Assembly: GCA_964514665.1 (NCBI GenBank)
Contig: CAZESH010000231.1
Coordinates: 1 to 7,248, forward strand
Length of the DNA stretch: 7,248 nucleotides
Direction: 5' to 3'
Origin: CAZESH01 sp964514665
GTDB taxonomy: Bacteria; Bacillota; Bacilli; Paenibacillales; KCTC-25726
Below the pieces are notes generated by a model that ran no database searches, was not told the DNA's origin, and worked only from the letters and a program-made list of their open reading frames with translations. Of this stretch, positions 1-6,066 are shown piece after piece. A program made the translations under genes and the position numbers. Each line of letters opens with the position of its first letter. Position 1 is the stretch's first letter.

Positions 1-15
1 GTGAGAGGGAGAGCC

Positions 16-267
16 ATGACTATTTTGCGTCAGGAATTGCAGGAAAAGAAAAATATCGACGAGCTGATTGCCGGGGGGTATCGGATCACGCATATTTCTG
101 AAGAGCTAAGCGGTGATCGAATCCGTTTTGAACGCCCGTCCTCCGGTGGTGTGGCAACGGCTGTTGAAGAGCTTTTGCTGCTGACGGCAGATGCCCGCAA
201 ATATATCGGCGGCGTCCTGATCGCCCGCATGGGCAAGGGATCGGGGAAATCCGGTTTGGCTAAGTAA
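16..267 (+). CDS. Small conserved-looking hypothetical protein (83 aa)
   Basis: I do not recognise a named family. The ATG at 16 is preceded by a purine-rich AGGGAG stretch (6-11) with a short 4-5 nt spacer, so I chose it. An in-frame GTG at position 1 leaves the frame open to the window edge, and a start further upstream cannot be excluded. The protein is soluble-looking, with no signal peptide or membrane segment. Its N-terminal third is charged and predicted helical (RQELQEKKNIDELI), followed by a probable strand-turn region (GYRITHI, GDRIRFERP) and a hydrophobic helix (EELLLLTADARKYIGGVLI). The tail is basic and Gly/Lys-rich (GKGSGKSGLAK). The composition is that of a folded protein, not an antisense shadow. 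The gene converges on the PucR regulator and their ends overlap by 8 bp. Function unknown. Confidence 0.6.
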   Translation: MTILRQELQEKKNIDELIAGGYRITHISEELSGDRIRFERPSSGGVATAVEELLLLTADARKYIGGVLIARMGKGSGKSGLAK

Positions 268-1861
268 GCGGTCCGTAAAGATATTCATATGCGTAAATTG
301 CCAATTCCAGCGTGAGCCGTTTTTCCGGAGACATGAAATCCTTGCCCAGCAGCTCGGAAATTCGGGCAAGCCGGTGATACAGCGTCTGGCGGACGATAAA
401 AAGCTCTTTTGCGGTATCTTTTTTCAAGCCTAACTGTTGTAAATAGACTTTCAATGTTTTCAACAGATGGTGATTATTTTTACTTTCGTATTGCAGCACC
501 GGGCCCAAATAATCGTTGATAAAAACGGTGAGCTGTCCGGTTTTTTCCATATAGGCGATAATCCGGTACACATACAGCTCCGAGTAAAAGGGTTGACGAA
601 GCGGTCCGATCGTTTTTTGAATCGAGATTGTTTCACAGGCGGCTTCATAGCTGTCTTTCAATGCAGAAAGCTCCTGCAGCACGGGACCGACTCCCGCTAA
701 ACCGGAAAATAGCGCAAGTCCGTTGGGCTTGTCGGTTTTTCTCAAACGCTCGATGACTTTCGAAAGCGGCAGTCTCAATGAATTGCGCTGCTGCAGGTCA
801 AAGAGGATGAACATCAAATGCTTGTCGAGCAGCGCCGAAATGAGAAAGAAACCGGACTGTTCGACGATGGAGCGCGCCTGGATGATTCTTTGGATCAAAG
901 CGGTCTCGAACTCGGAGGCATGAGTTGTTTTCAACTCCAACTCGAATACACAAACGGCAATGGACCCCAGCTTGATGTCGGGCTTCATCGAACGAATGAA
1001 ATCGGTAATTTCCTTTTCCTTGAGCTTGCCGTTCAACCAGTCCTGGATCCAGAAATTATCCTTGTATCTTCTTCTTTCTTCGACATATATGGTTCTCATC
1101 ATTTCTTGTGCGACAGCTGTTGCGCATCGATCCAAAGCCAATATATCATATTCGCTCAGTTCCTCCGATGAATGGACAACAAGCTCGGCAAAGGTTTGGT
1201 TCATCACAAGAATGGGGCGTTTGGCGGTGCGGTTTGACGATTCGGCGGCATTTTCCGGCTTTAGCTCATTCAGCAGCCGCTGCTTAGCTTGCCCGGATAT
1301 CGACGGATACAGCAGTGGATCTCCATCCGATGGAATGAAAGCAATCTGCTTTCGGGTTTTTTCCTGCAGCAGCCGGAGCAGCGGCGACATTCCCCTGCCG
1401 GAAAGCTGCAAACGATTGAACTGAGCGGTCAGTGATTCCAAATCCGAAATCATTTTATGATGCTGATTGATAAAGAATGTGTGCAAATCACGGGTGATGT
1501 CGACATAACGGACCTCTTCATGAAACAGAATCAGCGGAAAGTCCGTACGGAAGGCAAGCTCTCTCATACGTTCGGAAGGAGTTGTTGTATAAGTGCCGAG
1601 CTCTATGCATAAGCCGGCGGCGTTGAGTTCGATGAGCTGGTTCAGGAAAGAAATGCCTTTGTCCTCCACATCCTGCCAGCCAATGCCTGTGGAAAGAATC
1701 AATTCGTTTCCGTTCAGCAGCTGGCCGACGCGAGTCACTTCCATAATGTGAACCCATTTGACCAAACGTTCCAAAGCTTTTTCGCTTGCAATAATTTCAG
1801 CGTTGCGGAAATAGGGACGTTGAATAATATCACGAACTTTTACAAATAAGGCATCACTCAT
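260..1861 (-). CDS. adeR: PucR-family transcriptional regulator, probable AdeR-type activator of ald
   Basis: This 533-aa DNA-binding regulator has the standard PucR layout. An N-terminal PucR sensory domain spans about residues 7-130 (landmarks VHIMEVTRVGQLLNGNELIL and GLCIELG). A divergent CdaR/GGDEF-like middle region covers about 295-415. A C-terminal PucR helix-turn-helix covers about 465-528 (LLKTLKVYLQ, TAKELFIVRQTLYHRLARI, RLTLELAIYAYEYL). The ATG at 1861 has a GGGAGG ribosome-binding site (1871-1876 on the complement) with a 9-nt spacer. It is divergent from ald, as the PucR-type activator AdeR of Bacillus subtilis is linked to ald; AdeR activates alanine dehydrogenase expression in response to alanine. 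The assignment as AdeR rests on domain type plus this neighbourhood. A PucR relative with another effector is possible. Length is normal and no frameshift is seen. Confidence 0.82.
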   Translation of the reverse strand: MSDALFVKVRDIIQRPYFRNAEIIASEKALERLVKWVHIMEVTRVGQLLNGNELILSTGIGWQDVEDKGISFLNQLIELNAAGLCIELGTYTTTPSERMRELAFRTDFPLILFHEEVRYVDITRDLHTFFINQHHKMISDLESLTAQFNRLQLSGRGMSPLLRLLQEKTRKQIAFIPSDGDPLLYPSISGQAKQRLLNELKPENAAESSNRTAKRPILVMNQTFAELVVHSSEELSEYDILALDRCATAVAQEMMRTIYVEERRRYKDNFWIQDWLNGKLKEKEITDFIRSMKPDIKLGSIAVCVFELELKTTHASEFETALIQRIIQARSIVEQSGFFLISALLDKHLMFILFDLQQRNSLRLPLSKVIERLRKTDKPNGLALFSGLAGVGPVLQELSALKDSYEAACETISIQKTIGPLRQPFYSELYVYRIIAYMEKTGQLTVFINDYLGPVLQYESKNNHHLLKTLKVYLQQLGLKKDTAKELFIVRQTLYHRLARISELLGKDFMSPEKRLTLELAIYAYEYLYGPLT

Positions 1862-1892
1862 GTCAGAATACCTCCCGCAAATAAATCATGTC

Positions 1893-1910
1893 TTACAATT
1901 ATTCGTGTAA
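1893..1910. repeat. Inverted repeat TTACA-N8-TGTAA, candidate operator near adeR
   Basis: The two 5-bp arms are perfect inverted copies (1893-1897 and 1906-1910) around an 8-bp spacer, giving an 18-bp dyad typical in size for a dimeric regulator. It ends 32 bp upstream of the adeR start and lies 135 bp upstream of the ald start. It could be an AdeR site for autoregulation or for activation of ald from a distance. Short dyads arise by chance in AT-rich DNA, so support is weak. Confidence 0.3.
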
Positions 1911-1912
1911 AA

Positions 1913-1937
1913 GCATTTTGATTCCTGCAAAATTGCA
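1913..1937. repeat. Overlapping inverted repeats, TGCAA-AA-TTGCA and TTTTG-N7-CAAAA
   Basis: TGCAA (1926-1930) and TTGCA (1933-1937) form a perfect 12-bp dyad with a 2-bp centre. An alternative pairing uses TTTTG (1916-1920) with CAAAA (1928-1932), extendable to GCATTTTG against CAAAATTGC with one bulged base. The site is 107 bp upstream of the ald start and 65 bp upstream of adeR, a position suited to an activator serving ald. It is a candidate AdeR operator by position and symmetry only. Confidence 0.33.
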
Positions 1938-2001
1938 CTCTTTTTTTGGAAATAACCGAATTCCCAGCCGTATATGTGAGTATATCTTCCATATTGAATG
2001 A

Positions 2002-2011
2002 TTTGATCAAA
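2002..2011. repeat. Perfect 10-bp palindrome TTTGATCAAA before ald
   Basis: This self-complementary decamer lies 15 bp upstream of the ald SD (AAGGAGAGGTGA, 2027-2038). It would fall near the transcription start or in the early leader of ald. It may be a repressor site or chance in AT-rich sequence. Confidence 0.2.
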
Positions 2012-2044
2012 AAAATGATAAGTTTCAAGGAGAGGTGAACAAGA

Positions 2045-3169
2045 GTGGAAATCGGAGTTCCGAAGGAAATTAAAAATAATGAAGCCAGAGTGGCCTTGAC
2101 ACCCTCGGGAGTAAAGGATTTGGTTCGCTGCGGCCATCGTGTTTTTGTCGAGACGGGGGCGGGAATCGGTTCGGGATTTGCGGATGCCGAGTACTTGCAG
2201 AGCGGAGCGGTAATCGTGGCGGGGCCGGAAGAGGCTTGGAACTGTGAAATGGTGATGAAGGTGAAAGAACCGATTCAGGAAGAATATGAATGGATGCGAA
2301 GCGGAACCATACTGTTCACCTATCTTCACTTGGCGAGGGAGCCTGAACTTACCCGGGTTCTGTTGGATAAGAAGATAACGGCGATTGCTTATGAAACGGT
2401 TCAGTTGGATAACGGCCAGCTTCCATTGCTCACTCCGATGAGTGAGGTTGCAGGAAGAATGTCGGTACAGGTCGGCGCGCAGCTGCTGGAGCGTTCCAAG
2501 GGCGGGAAGGGAATCCTGCTCGGAGGGGTTCCCGGAGTGAAAAAGGGAAAAGTTACGATTATCGGAGGTGGAGTGGTCGGCACCAATGCGGCAGCCATGG
2601 CTCTCGGATTGGGTGCGGAGGTGACGATTCTGGACAGCAATCCCGCACGTCTGCGGGAACTTGAGGCCTTGTTCGGGGCACGAATCCAGACATTAATGTC
2701 CAATCCGGCCAACCTTCATGAAGCGGTCATAGCCGCAGACCTCGCTGTCGGTGCGGTTCTGATTCCCGGCGCAAAAGCGCCGAAGCTGATCGAAGAAGCT
2801 ACGGTGAGACAGATGGCGAAGGGTTCGGTCATCGTCGATATCGCGATTGACCAAGGCGGGATATTCGCCACCATCGATCAAACCACGACACACGATGCGC
2901 CGGTATACGATCGTTACGGTGTACTGCATTATGCCGTCGCCAACATGCCCGGTGCAGTGCCGAGAACGTCAACGATCGCTTTGACCAATGTGACGATGCC
3001 TTATGCGTTGAAAATTGCCGCAAGCGGAGTGAAGGCTTCATGCTTGCAGGACCCGGCGCTTAGGCGAGGTTTGAACGCGATGGAAGGCAGACTGACGCAT
3101 GAAGGCGTGGCGCTGGCGCACGGGCTTTCCTATGTCAGCTCGTTGGAATTGGTTTCCGTTTCCTCTTGA
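2045..3169 (+). CDS. ald: Alanine dehydrogenase
   Basis: Cytoplasmic NAD-dependent L-alanine dehydrogenase (L-alanine + NAD+ + H2O to pyruvate + NH4+ + NADH), used to catabolise alanine and, in Bacillus, for sporulation energy. The 374-aa length fits the family (about 370-378). The N-terminus MEIGVPKEIKNNEARVALTP is canonical and fixes the GTG at 2045 as the start, with SD AAGGAGAGGTGA (2027-2038). Family active-site residues are visible: Arg15 (EARVALTP), Lys74 (MKVKEP), His95 (TYLHLA) and Asp269 (DIAIDQGG). The Rossmann motif IIGGGVVGTNAA (172-183) is followed by Asp197 (VTILDSNP) at the end of the second strand, which suits NAD. The typical C-terminal segments VANMPGAVPRTST and LTNVTMPY are present. 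It is probably monocistronic, bounded by the adeR promoter region and a strong terminator, and likely activated by the divergent regulator. Confidence 0.97.
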   Translation: MEIGVPKEIKNNEARVALTPSGVKDLVRCGHRVFVETGAGIGSGFADAEYLQSGAVIVAGPEEAWNCEMVMKVKEPIQEEYEWMRSGTILFTYLHLAREPELTRVLLDKKITAIAYETVQLDNGQLPLLTPMSEVAGRMSVQVGAQLLERSKGGKGILLGGVPGVKKGKVTIIGGGVVGTNAAAMALGLGAEVTILDSNPARLRELEALFGARIQTLMSNPANLHEAVIAADLAVGAVLIPGAKAPKLIEEATVRQMAKGSVIVDIAIDQGGIFATIDQTTTHDAPVYDRYGVLHYAVANMPGAVPRTSTIALTNVTMPYALKIAASGVKASCLQDPALRRGLNAMEGRLTHEGVALAHGLSYVSSLELVSVSS

Positions 3170-3185
3170 GGAATGTGTTCAAGGC

Positions 3186-3222
3186 TAAGAGAAGATTGCT
3201 AATAATCTTCTCTTATTTTTTT
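3186..3222 (+). terminator. Rho-independent terminator of ald
   Basis: A perfect 12-bp stem (TAAGAGAAGATT 3186-3197 with AATCTTCTCTTA 3204-3215) encloses a 6-nt loop (3198-3203). Seven Ts follow at once (3216-3222). It begins 16 nt after the ald stop. The stem is AT-rich but long and mismatch-free. The T-run is on the plus strand only, so it serves ald; no matching U-tract exists for the convergent AraC gene. The right arm is also the last codons of that gene, and its stop codon (3199-3201, complement) is in the loop. Confidence 0.9.
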
Positions 3223-4089
3223 GTAGTAATGCACGGGGGAGACGCCTACGTATTTTTTAAACACCTTGCTGAAATAGTAGGGATCACTCAATCCGACCAG
3301 GTAACCGATCTCGCCGATGCCCATATGCGTGGCTTCTATCAATTCCTTGGCATGATTGATGCGTACCCTGTTCACGTACCGGGTGATCGTATGGCCGGTT
3401 ACTTTGTTGAAGATGCGGTTGATATAATCGTAATTGCATTCGAATTGCTGCTCGATTTCGCGAGCGGTTATTTTTTGCGAATAATGTTGATGGATGTAAT
3501 CGAGCATGGCATGCACCTTCATAAAAGATTTTGTGTTTCTGCTGTCATCCCTTCGCAGCTCCGTCAATAAATGCTCGCGCGATATCTCGATACATAGTTC
3601 GGAAAACTTCAAAGCGATCAGACTGCGGTTGAAATGCTTTCGTCTATAAAGCTGAAGCATTTCATTCAAGCTGTGAAAGGTTTGATTCATGCTTGTCTTA
3701 TTAATTAGCGTAAAACGCTTTGGAAAATAGCAAATATCACCGTCCGGCAAAGCTTCTTGGGAGCCTTCTTCAAGGATAACACGCCTGGCCAGGGCCGGAA
3801 CGTCTGCAACGGACTGCGGTTTAAAGTCCGGGTGCAGGAAATGGATGTAGTAATAATCGCAAAAATGTTTTTCGATGCCCTCATGGTCCATGTCCGGCTC
3901 GAGCAGCAGGATATCGCCCTTTTTTAATACATGGGGAATTCCGTTCTCGCGCATATGAAGCTCGCCGCTTTTGATCAGATAGAGGATATGCTCGTTTGTA
4001 TTTCTTTTGAAATGAATCCACGGCGTCTTATACGAAACGAACCCCATCAGCTGTATGTTTGCAACATATTCCATGTTGATGGCCAGCAA
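3199..4089 (-). CDS. AraC-family transcriptional regulator with N-terminal cupin-like domain
   Basis: A 296-aa cytoplasmic regulator. The N-terminal part (about residues 15-95) looks like the AraC sugar-binding cupin fold (HILYLIKSGELHMRENG, LKKGDILLLEPDMDHEG, YYIHF). The C-terminal AraC/XylS double helix-turn-helix spans about 190-292: MLDYIHQHYSQKITAREI for the first helix pair, then IGYLVGLSDPYYFSKVFKKY and VGVSPVHYY for the conserved second motif. I chose the TTG start at 4089 because a strong GAGGAGGGG SD (4095-4103, complement) sits 7 nt upstream of it. The first ATG (4074) would be 22 nt from that SD. The gene is divergent from the thuA operon and is therefore its likely sugar-responsive regulator. 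The effector is unknown. Its 3' end converges on ald and overlaps the ald terminator. Confidence 0.92.
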   Translation of the reverse strand: MLAINMEYVANIQLMGFVSYKTPWIHFKRNTNEHILYLIKSGELHMRENGIPHVLKKGDILLLEPDMDHEGIEKHFCDYYYIHFLHPDFKPQSVADVPALARRVILEEGSQEALPDGDICYFPKRFTLINKTSMNQTFHSLNEMLQLYRRKHFNRSLIALKFSELCIEISREHLLTELRRDDSRNTKSFMKVHAMLDYIHQHYSQKITAREIEQQFECNYDYINRIFNKVTGHTITRYVNRVRINHAKELIEATHMGIGEIGYLVGLSDPYYFSKVFKKYVGVSPVHYYKKIREDY

Positions 4090-4094
4090 GAAAA

Positions 4095-4103
4095 CCCCTC
4101 CTC
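4095..4103 (-). promoter_or_regulatory. Ribosome-binding site that decides the TTG start of the AraC regulator
   Basis: The complement reads GAGGAGGGG, containing a full GGAGG core (4097-4101) with 7 nt to the TTG at 4089. The spacing is optimal for TTG and too long for the downstream ATG, which supports the longer protein. Confidence 0.75.
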
Positions 4104-4120
4104 ATTCCTCGAAAAGTCGA

Positions 4121-4167
4121 TATTGTACAAAAAGAGTCTGATTCCAACATTCCCGTTTATTGTACCA
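4121..4167. repeat. Direct repeat TATTGTAC(A/C)A, candidate AraC-regulator operator
   Basis: TATTGTACAA (4121-4130) and TATTGTACCA (4158-4167) match at 9 of 10 bases in the same orientation, with starts 37 bp apart. Both lie in the 139-bp region between the divergent AraC regulator and thuA. AraC-family proteins commonly bind direct repeats, so these are the best operator candidates. The complement of each copy also contains TACAAT, a near-consensus -10 hexamer for the regulator gene, so the repeat may instead be a promoter element or be shared with one. Confidence 0.4.
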
Positions 4168-4178
4168 CAGCTTATACT
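4150..4178 (+). promoter_or_regulatory. Possible promoter of the thuA operon
   Basis: TATACT (4173-4178) matches the sigma-A -10 consensus at 5 of 6 bases. The hexamer 17 bp upstream is TTCCCG (4150-4155), a poor -35. Transcription would start near 4185, leaving a leader of about 44 nt before thuA. A good -10 with a poor -35 fits activation by an AraC-type protein. One copy of the TATTGTAC repeat is upstream of the -35 and the other is within the spacer. Confidence 0.35.
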
Positions 4179-4214
4179 GAGGATGAATTTTTGATCATTC
4201 TTACATTATGGAAC

Positions 4215-4219
4215 GGAGG
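4215..4219 (+). promoter_or_regulatory. Ribosome-binding site that fixes the thuA start at 4229
   Basis: GGAGG with a 9-nt spacer to the ATG at 4229. An in-frame ATG at 4208 would place this SD inside the coding region and has no SD of its own, so the shorter protein is preferred. Confidence 0.8.
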
Positions 4220-4228
4220 TTTTTACGC

Positions 4229-4972
4229 ATGACTGCTATTCACGTCACGGTATGGAACGAATATCGGCACGAAAGAGAAGACGCTCAGGTGGCGAGTCTA
4301 TATCCGGAGGGGATTCATCAAGCCATCGCAGGTTATTTAAACAAAAATGAAGCTTTTGAAGTGAAGACGGCGGTGCTTGATGAACCGGAGCACGGATTAA
4401 GCGATGAAACGCTGGAAAATACGGACGTGCTGATCTGGTGGGGGCACTTGGCGCATGAAGAAGTGAAAGACGAGATCGTGGAAAAGGTAAAAAACAGAGT
4501 GTTGGACGGCATGGGGCTGATCGTGCTTCACTCCGGTCATGGCTCCAAAATTTTTCGAAGCCTGCTTGGCACGCAAACCGGGTCCTTGAAATGGCGGGAC
4601 GACGGGGAAAAAGAAAGGTTATGGGTGATCGAGCACGGACATCCGATCGCCAGCGGACTGGGCGAGTATATCGAGATTCCGAAAGAGGAAATGTACGGGG
4701 AACGATTCGAAATACCCGCGCCGGACGAGCTGGTGTTTATTTCATGGTTTGAGGGCGGAGAGGTGTTCCGCAGCGGATGTTGTTACCGCAGGGGCAAAGG
4801 GAAGCTTTTCTATTTCCGGCCCGGACACGAGACTTTCCCGATCTATCATCAGCCGGAAATTCTTCAGGTCATATCCAACGCGGTAAAGTGGGCTGTTCCA
4901 ACGTCCGGCGTGCAGGGCATTTACGGCAGAGTGCTGCCGCTTGAGACGGTTCGCCAATCCATCGGGAGGTAA
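4229..4972 (+). CDS. thuA: ThuA family protein (trehalose utilization, glutamine-amidotransferase-like fold)
   Basis: A 247-aa cytoplasmic protein of the ThuA family, class I glutamine amidotransferase-like superfamily. Recognisable segments in order are VWNEYRHE (8-15), YPEGIH (25-30), DEPEHGLSDE (51-60), VLIWWGHLAHEEV (67-79), GLIVLHSGHGSKIF (96-109), the LKWR patch (120-123), EMYGERF (154-160), ISWFEGGEVFRSG (171-183) and FRPGHETFPIYH (196-207). These match ThuA proteins of Sinorhizobium and Listeria type. The superfamily nucleophile elbow is LHSGH (100-104), so there is no Cys and amidase activity is not expected; this is usual for ThuA. In rhizobia ThuA works with the oxidoreductase ThuB in catabolism of trehalose and related disaccharides, with 3-keto sugars implicated. 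First gene of a three-gene operon. The exact reaction is uncertain. Confidence 0.92.
   Translation: MTAIHVTVWNEYRHEREDAQVASLYPEGIHQAIAGYLNKNEAFEVKTAVLDEPEHGLSDETLENTDVLIWWGHLAHEEVKDEIVEKVKNRVLDGMGLIVLHSGHGSKIFRSLLGTQTGSLKWRDDGEKERLWVIEHGHPIASGLGEYIEIPKEEMYGERFEIPAPDELVFISWFEGGEVFRSGCCYRRGKGKLFYFRPGHETFPIYHQPEILQVISNAVKWAVPTSGVQGIYGRVLPLETVRQSIGR
4964..4969 (+). promoter_or_regulatory. Ribosome-binding site of the oxidoreductase gene, inside thuA
   Basis: GGGAGG lies in the last codons of thuA, immediately before its TAA, and 7 nt ahead of the ATG at 4977. It selects that ATG over an upstream in-frame ATG at 4941, which has no SD and would add 12 residues before the canonical Rossmann start. 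The arrangement suggests translational coupling. Confidence 0.8.
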
Positions 4973-4976
4973 GAGA

Positions 4977-6050
4977 ATGTCTATATATAGAATTGGTTTA
5001 ATCGGCCTGGGCGGGATGGCTCAATCGCACATCAAGGGAATGAAGCAGGTGCCGGGAATGATGATATCGGCCATTTGCGATGTATCCCCGGACGCACTCG
5101 CCGCAGTCGGCGAACAATTGGATATTCCAGCGGAACAGCGGTTTACGGACTTCAACCGTTTGATCGAGGACGACAAGGTGGATGCGGTTGTTTCTATTAC
5201 CCCGAATGTCGTGCATGCGGAAATCATGAAAGGCTGCTTGCGGGCGGGGAAACCGTTTTTGTCCGAAAAGCCGTTTGCGATGACTTATCGGGAAGCGCAG
5301 GATTTGCTGCCGCTTTATGAGATGAACCGCATTCCCGCGATGATCGGTTTCAGCTATCGCTATACACCTGCCTTCAGATTTTCCAGAAAGTGGTTGAAGG
5401 AGGGGAAGATCGGGGCAGTGCGCAGCTTCTCGGTTCAGTACCTGCAGGACTGGGGCTCAGCGGCCTATAACTGTCCGTTCCTTTGGCGATTCGATAAAAA
5501 GGTGACGGGGACGGGCACGCTGGGTGATTTGGGCTCGCATATGATCGATTTGGCGCATTATCTGATCGGTCCGTTCGATAACTTGTCGGCGCAATTGGAA
5601 ACGCTCATCCGCGAAAGAAAAAGCCTGACCTCCGATGACATGCTGCAGGTGGAAGTGGATGACTACGCCGGCTTTCAAGCGCGTATGGAGAATGGAGCCG
5701 CCGGTATTTTCCATACGACCCGCAATGCGCTGGGGTCGGGGAATCAGCTTGAAATTTCGCTTTTCGGGGATCATGGCACGCTGCACGCCAGCACACTCCG
5801 CCCGGATGAGCTGGTCTGGATCCACATCGATGAGGTTACGGGCGATATCGTTGAAGAGCGCATGCGTGTTCCAAACGAGGTAAGACGAACGCAATGGGAG
5901 GACTTTGCCCGACTGCTGTCAGGCTTCCCTGGTGACGGCTTGCCGGATTTCATGGACGGTTATCGCAACCAACGGGTGCTGGAGGCCATCGTGCTGTCCG
6001 ACCGATTAAAAAAGCGGATTTCCCTCAACGATCCTTTCCTGTTAAAATAG
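4977..6050 (+). CDS. Gfo/Idh/MocA family NAD(P)-dependent sugar oxidoreductase (ThuB-like role)
   Basis: A 357-aa cytoplasmic dehydrogenase, normal length for the family. The N-terminal Rossmann domain (about 3-122) begins RIGLIGLGGMAQSHIKGM, with the dinucleotide-binding glycines at 7-13 and Asp35 (AICDVS) at the end of the second strand. It continues with DAVVSITPNVVHAEI (69-83) and the family motif EKPFAM (97-102), whose Lys98 is the usual catalytic lysine. The C-terminal substrate domain carries WRFDKK (170-175) and GDLGSHMIDLAHYLIG (183-198), with His188, Asp191 and His194 in the family's catalytic positions. Members oxidise a ring hydroxyl of sugars or cyclitols to a ketone. It lies 4 bp after thuA and before a TIM-barrel isomerase-like gene. 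With thuA as partner it may act like ThuB, oxidising C3 of a disaccharide. The substrate cannot be read from sequence. Confidence 0.93.
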   Translation: MSIYRIGLIGLGGMAQSHIKGMKQVPGMMISAICDVSPDALAAVGEQLDIPAEQRFTDFNRLIEDDKVDAVVSITPNVVHAEIMKGCLRAGKPFLSEKPFAMTYREAQDLLPLYEMNRIPAMIGFSYRYTPAFRFSRKWLKEGKIGAVRSFSVQYLQDWGSAAYNCPFLWRFDKKVTGTGTLGDLGSHMIDLAHYLIGPFDNLSAQLETLIRERKSLTSDDMLQVEVDDYAGFQARMENGAAGIFHTTRNALGSGNQLEISLFGDHGTLHASTLRPDELVWIHIDEVTGDIVEERMRVPNEVRRTQWEDFARLLSGFPGDGLPDFMDGYRNQRVLEAIVLSDRLKKRISLNDPFLLK

Positions 6051-6053
6051 GTT

Positions 6054-6061
6054 AGGGGTGA
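6054..6061 (+). promoter_or_regulatory. Ribosome-binding site of the TIM-barrel gene
   Basis: AGGGGTGA with 5-6 nt to the ATG at 6067. An in-frame GTG at 6058 is part of this SD, so it is unlikely to be the start. Using it would add only three residues. Confidence 0.65.
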
Positions 6062-6066
6062 AGCCG

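Larger units (their letters stand above)
1862..2044. promoter_or_regulatory. Divergent adeR/ald control region
   Basis: These 183 bp separate the two start codons and must hold both promoters and any AdeR operator. The region is AT-rich with a seven-T run (1941-1947). Several short inverted repeats are listed separately. I could not identify a convincing consensus promoter for ald. The best-looking pair (TTGAAT 1994-1999, GATAAG 2017-2022, 17-bp spacer) would start transcription inside the SD, so it is unlikely. Lack of a good -35/-10 would fit an activator-dependent ald promoter, but that is inference. Confidence 0.6.

Noticed and set aside
223..234. GCCC-GCAT-GGGC hairpin near the 3' end of the small hypothetical gene as a terminator for the PucR gene
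   Set aside because: The stem is only 4 bp, lies within coding sequence, and has no T-run on either strand.
960..1424. 154-aa plus-strand open frame inside the PucR gene
   Set aside because: It is Ser/Cys-rich shadow sequence opposite a clear regulator coding region, with no SD or domain.
1906..1921. TGTAAAAGCATTTTGA as a catabolite-responsive element (cre)
   Set aside because: The central CG and several conserved positions of the cre consensus are missing.
1994..2022. TTGAAT-17-GATAAG as the ald promoter
   Set aside because: The predicted start near 2029 would lie inside the SD and leave no functional leader.
1886..2329. 147-aa open frame on the minus strand across the ald promoter and 5' end
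   Set aside because: It is antisense to the unambiguous ald coding region, has low-complexity His/Phe-rich composition and no recognisable domain, and would leave no control region for ald.
3166..3570. 134-aa plus-strand open frame starting at the ald stop
   Set aside because: It crosses the ald terminator and is antisense to the conserved helix-turn-helix of the AraC regulator.
5457..5894. 145-aa minus-strand open frame inside the oxidoreductase gene
   Set aside because: It is antisense to conserved Gfo/Idh/MocA motifs, and its composition is that of a reverse-strand shadow.
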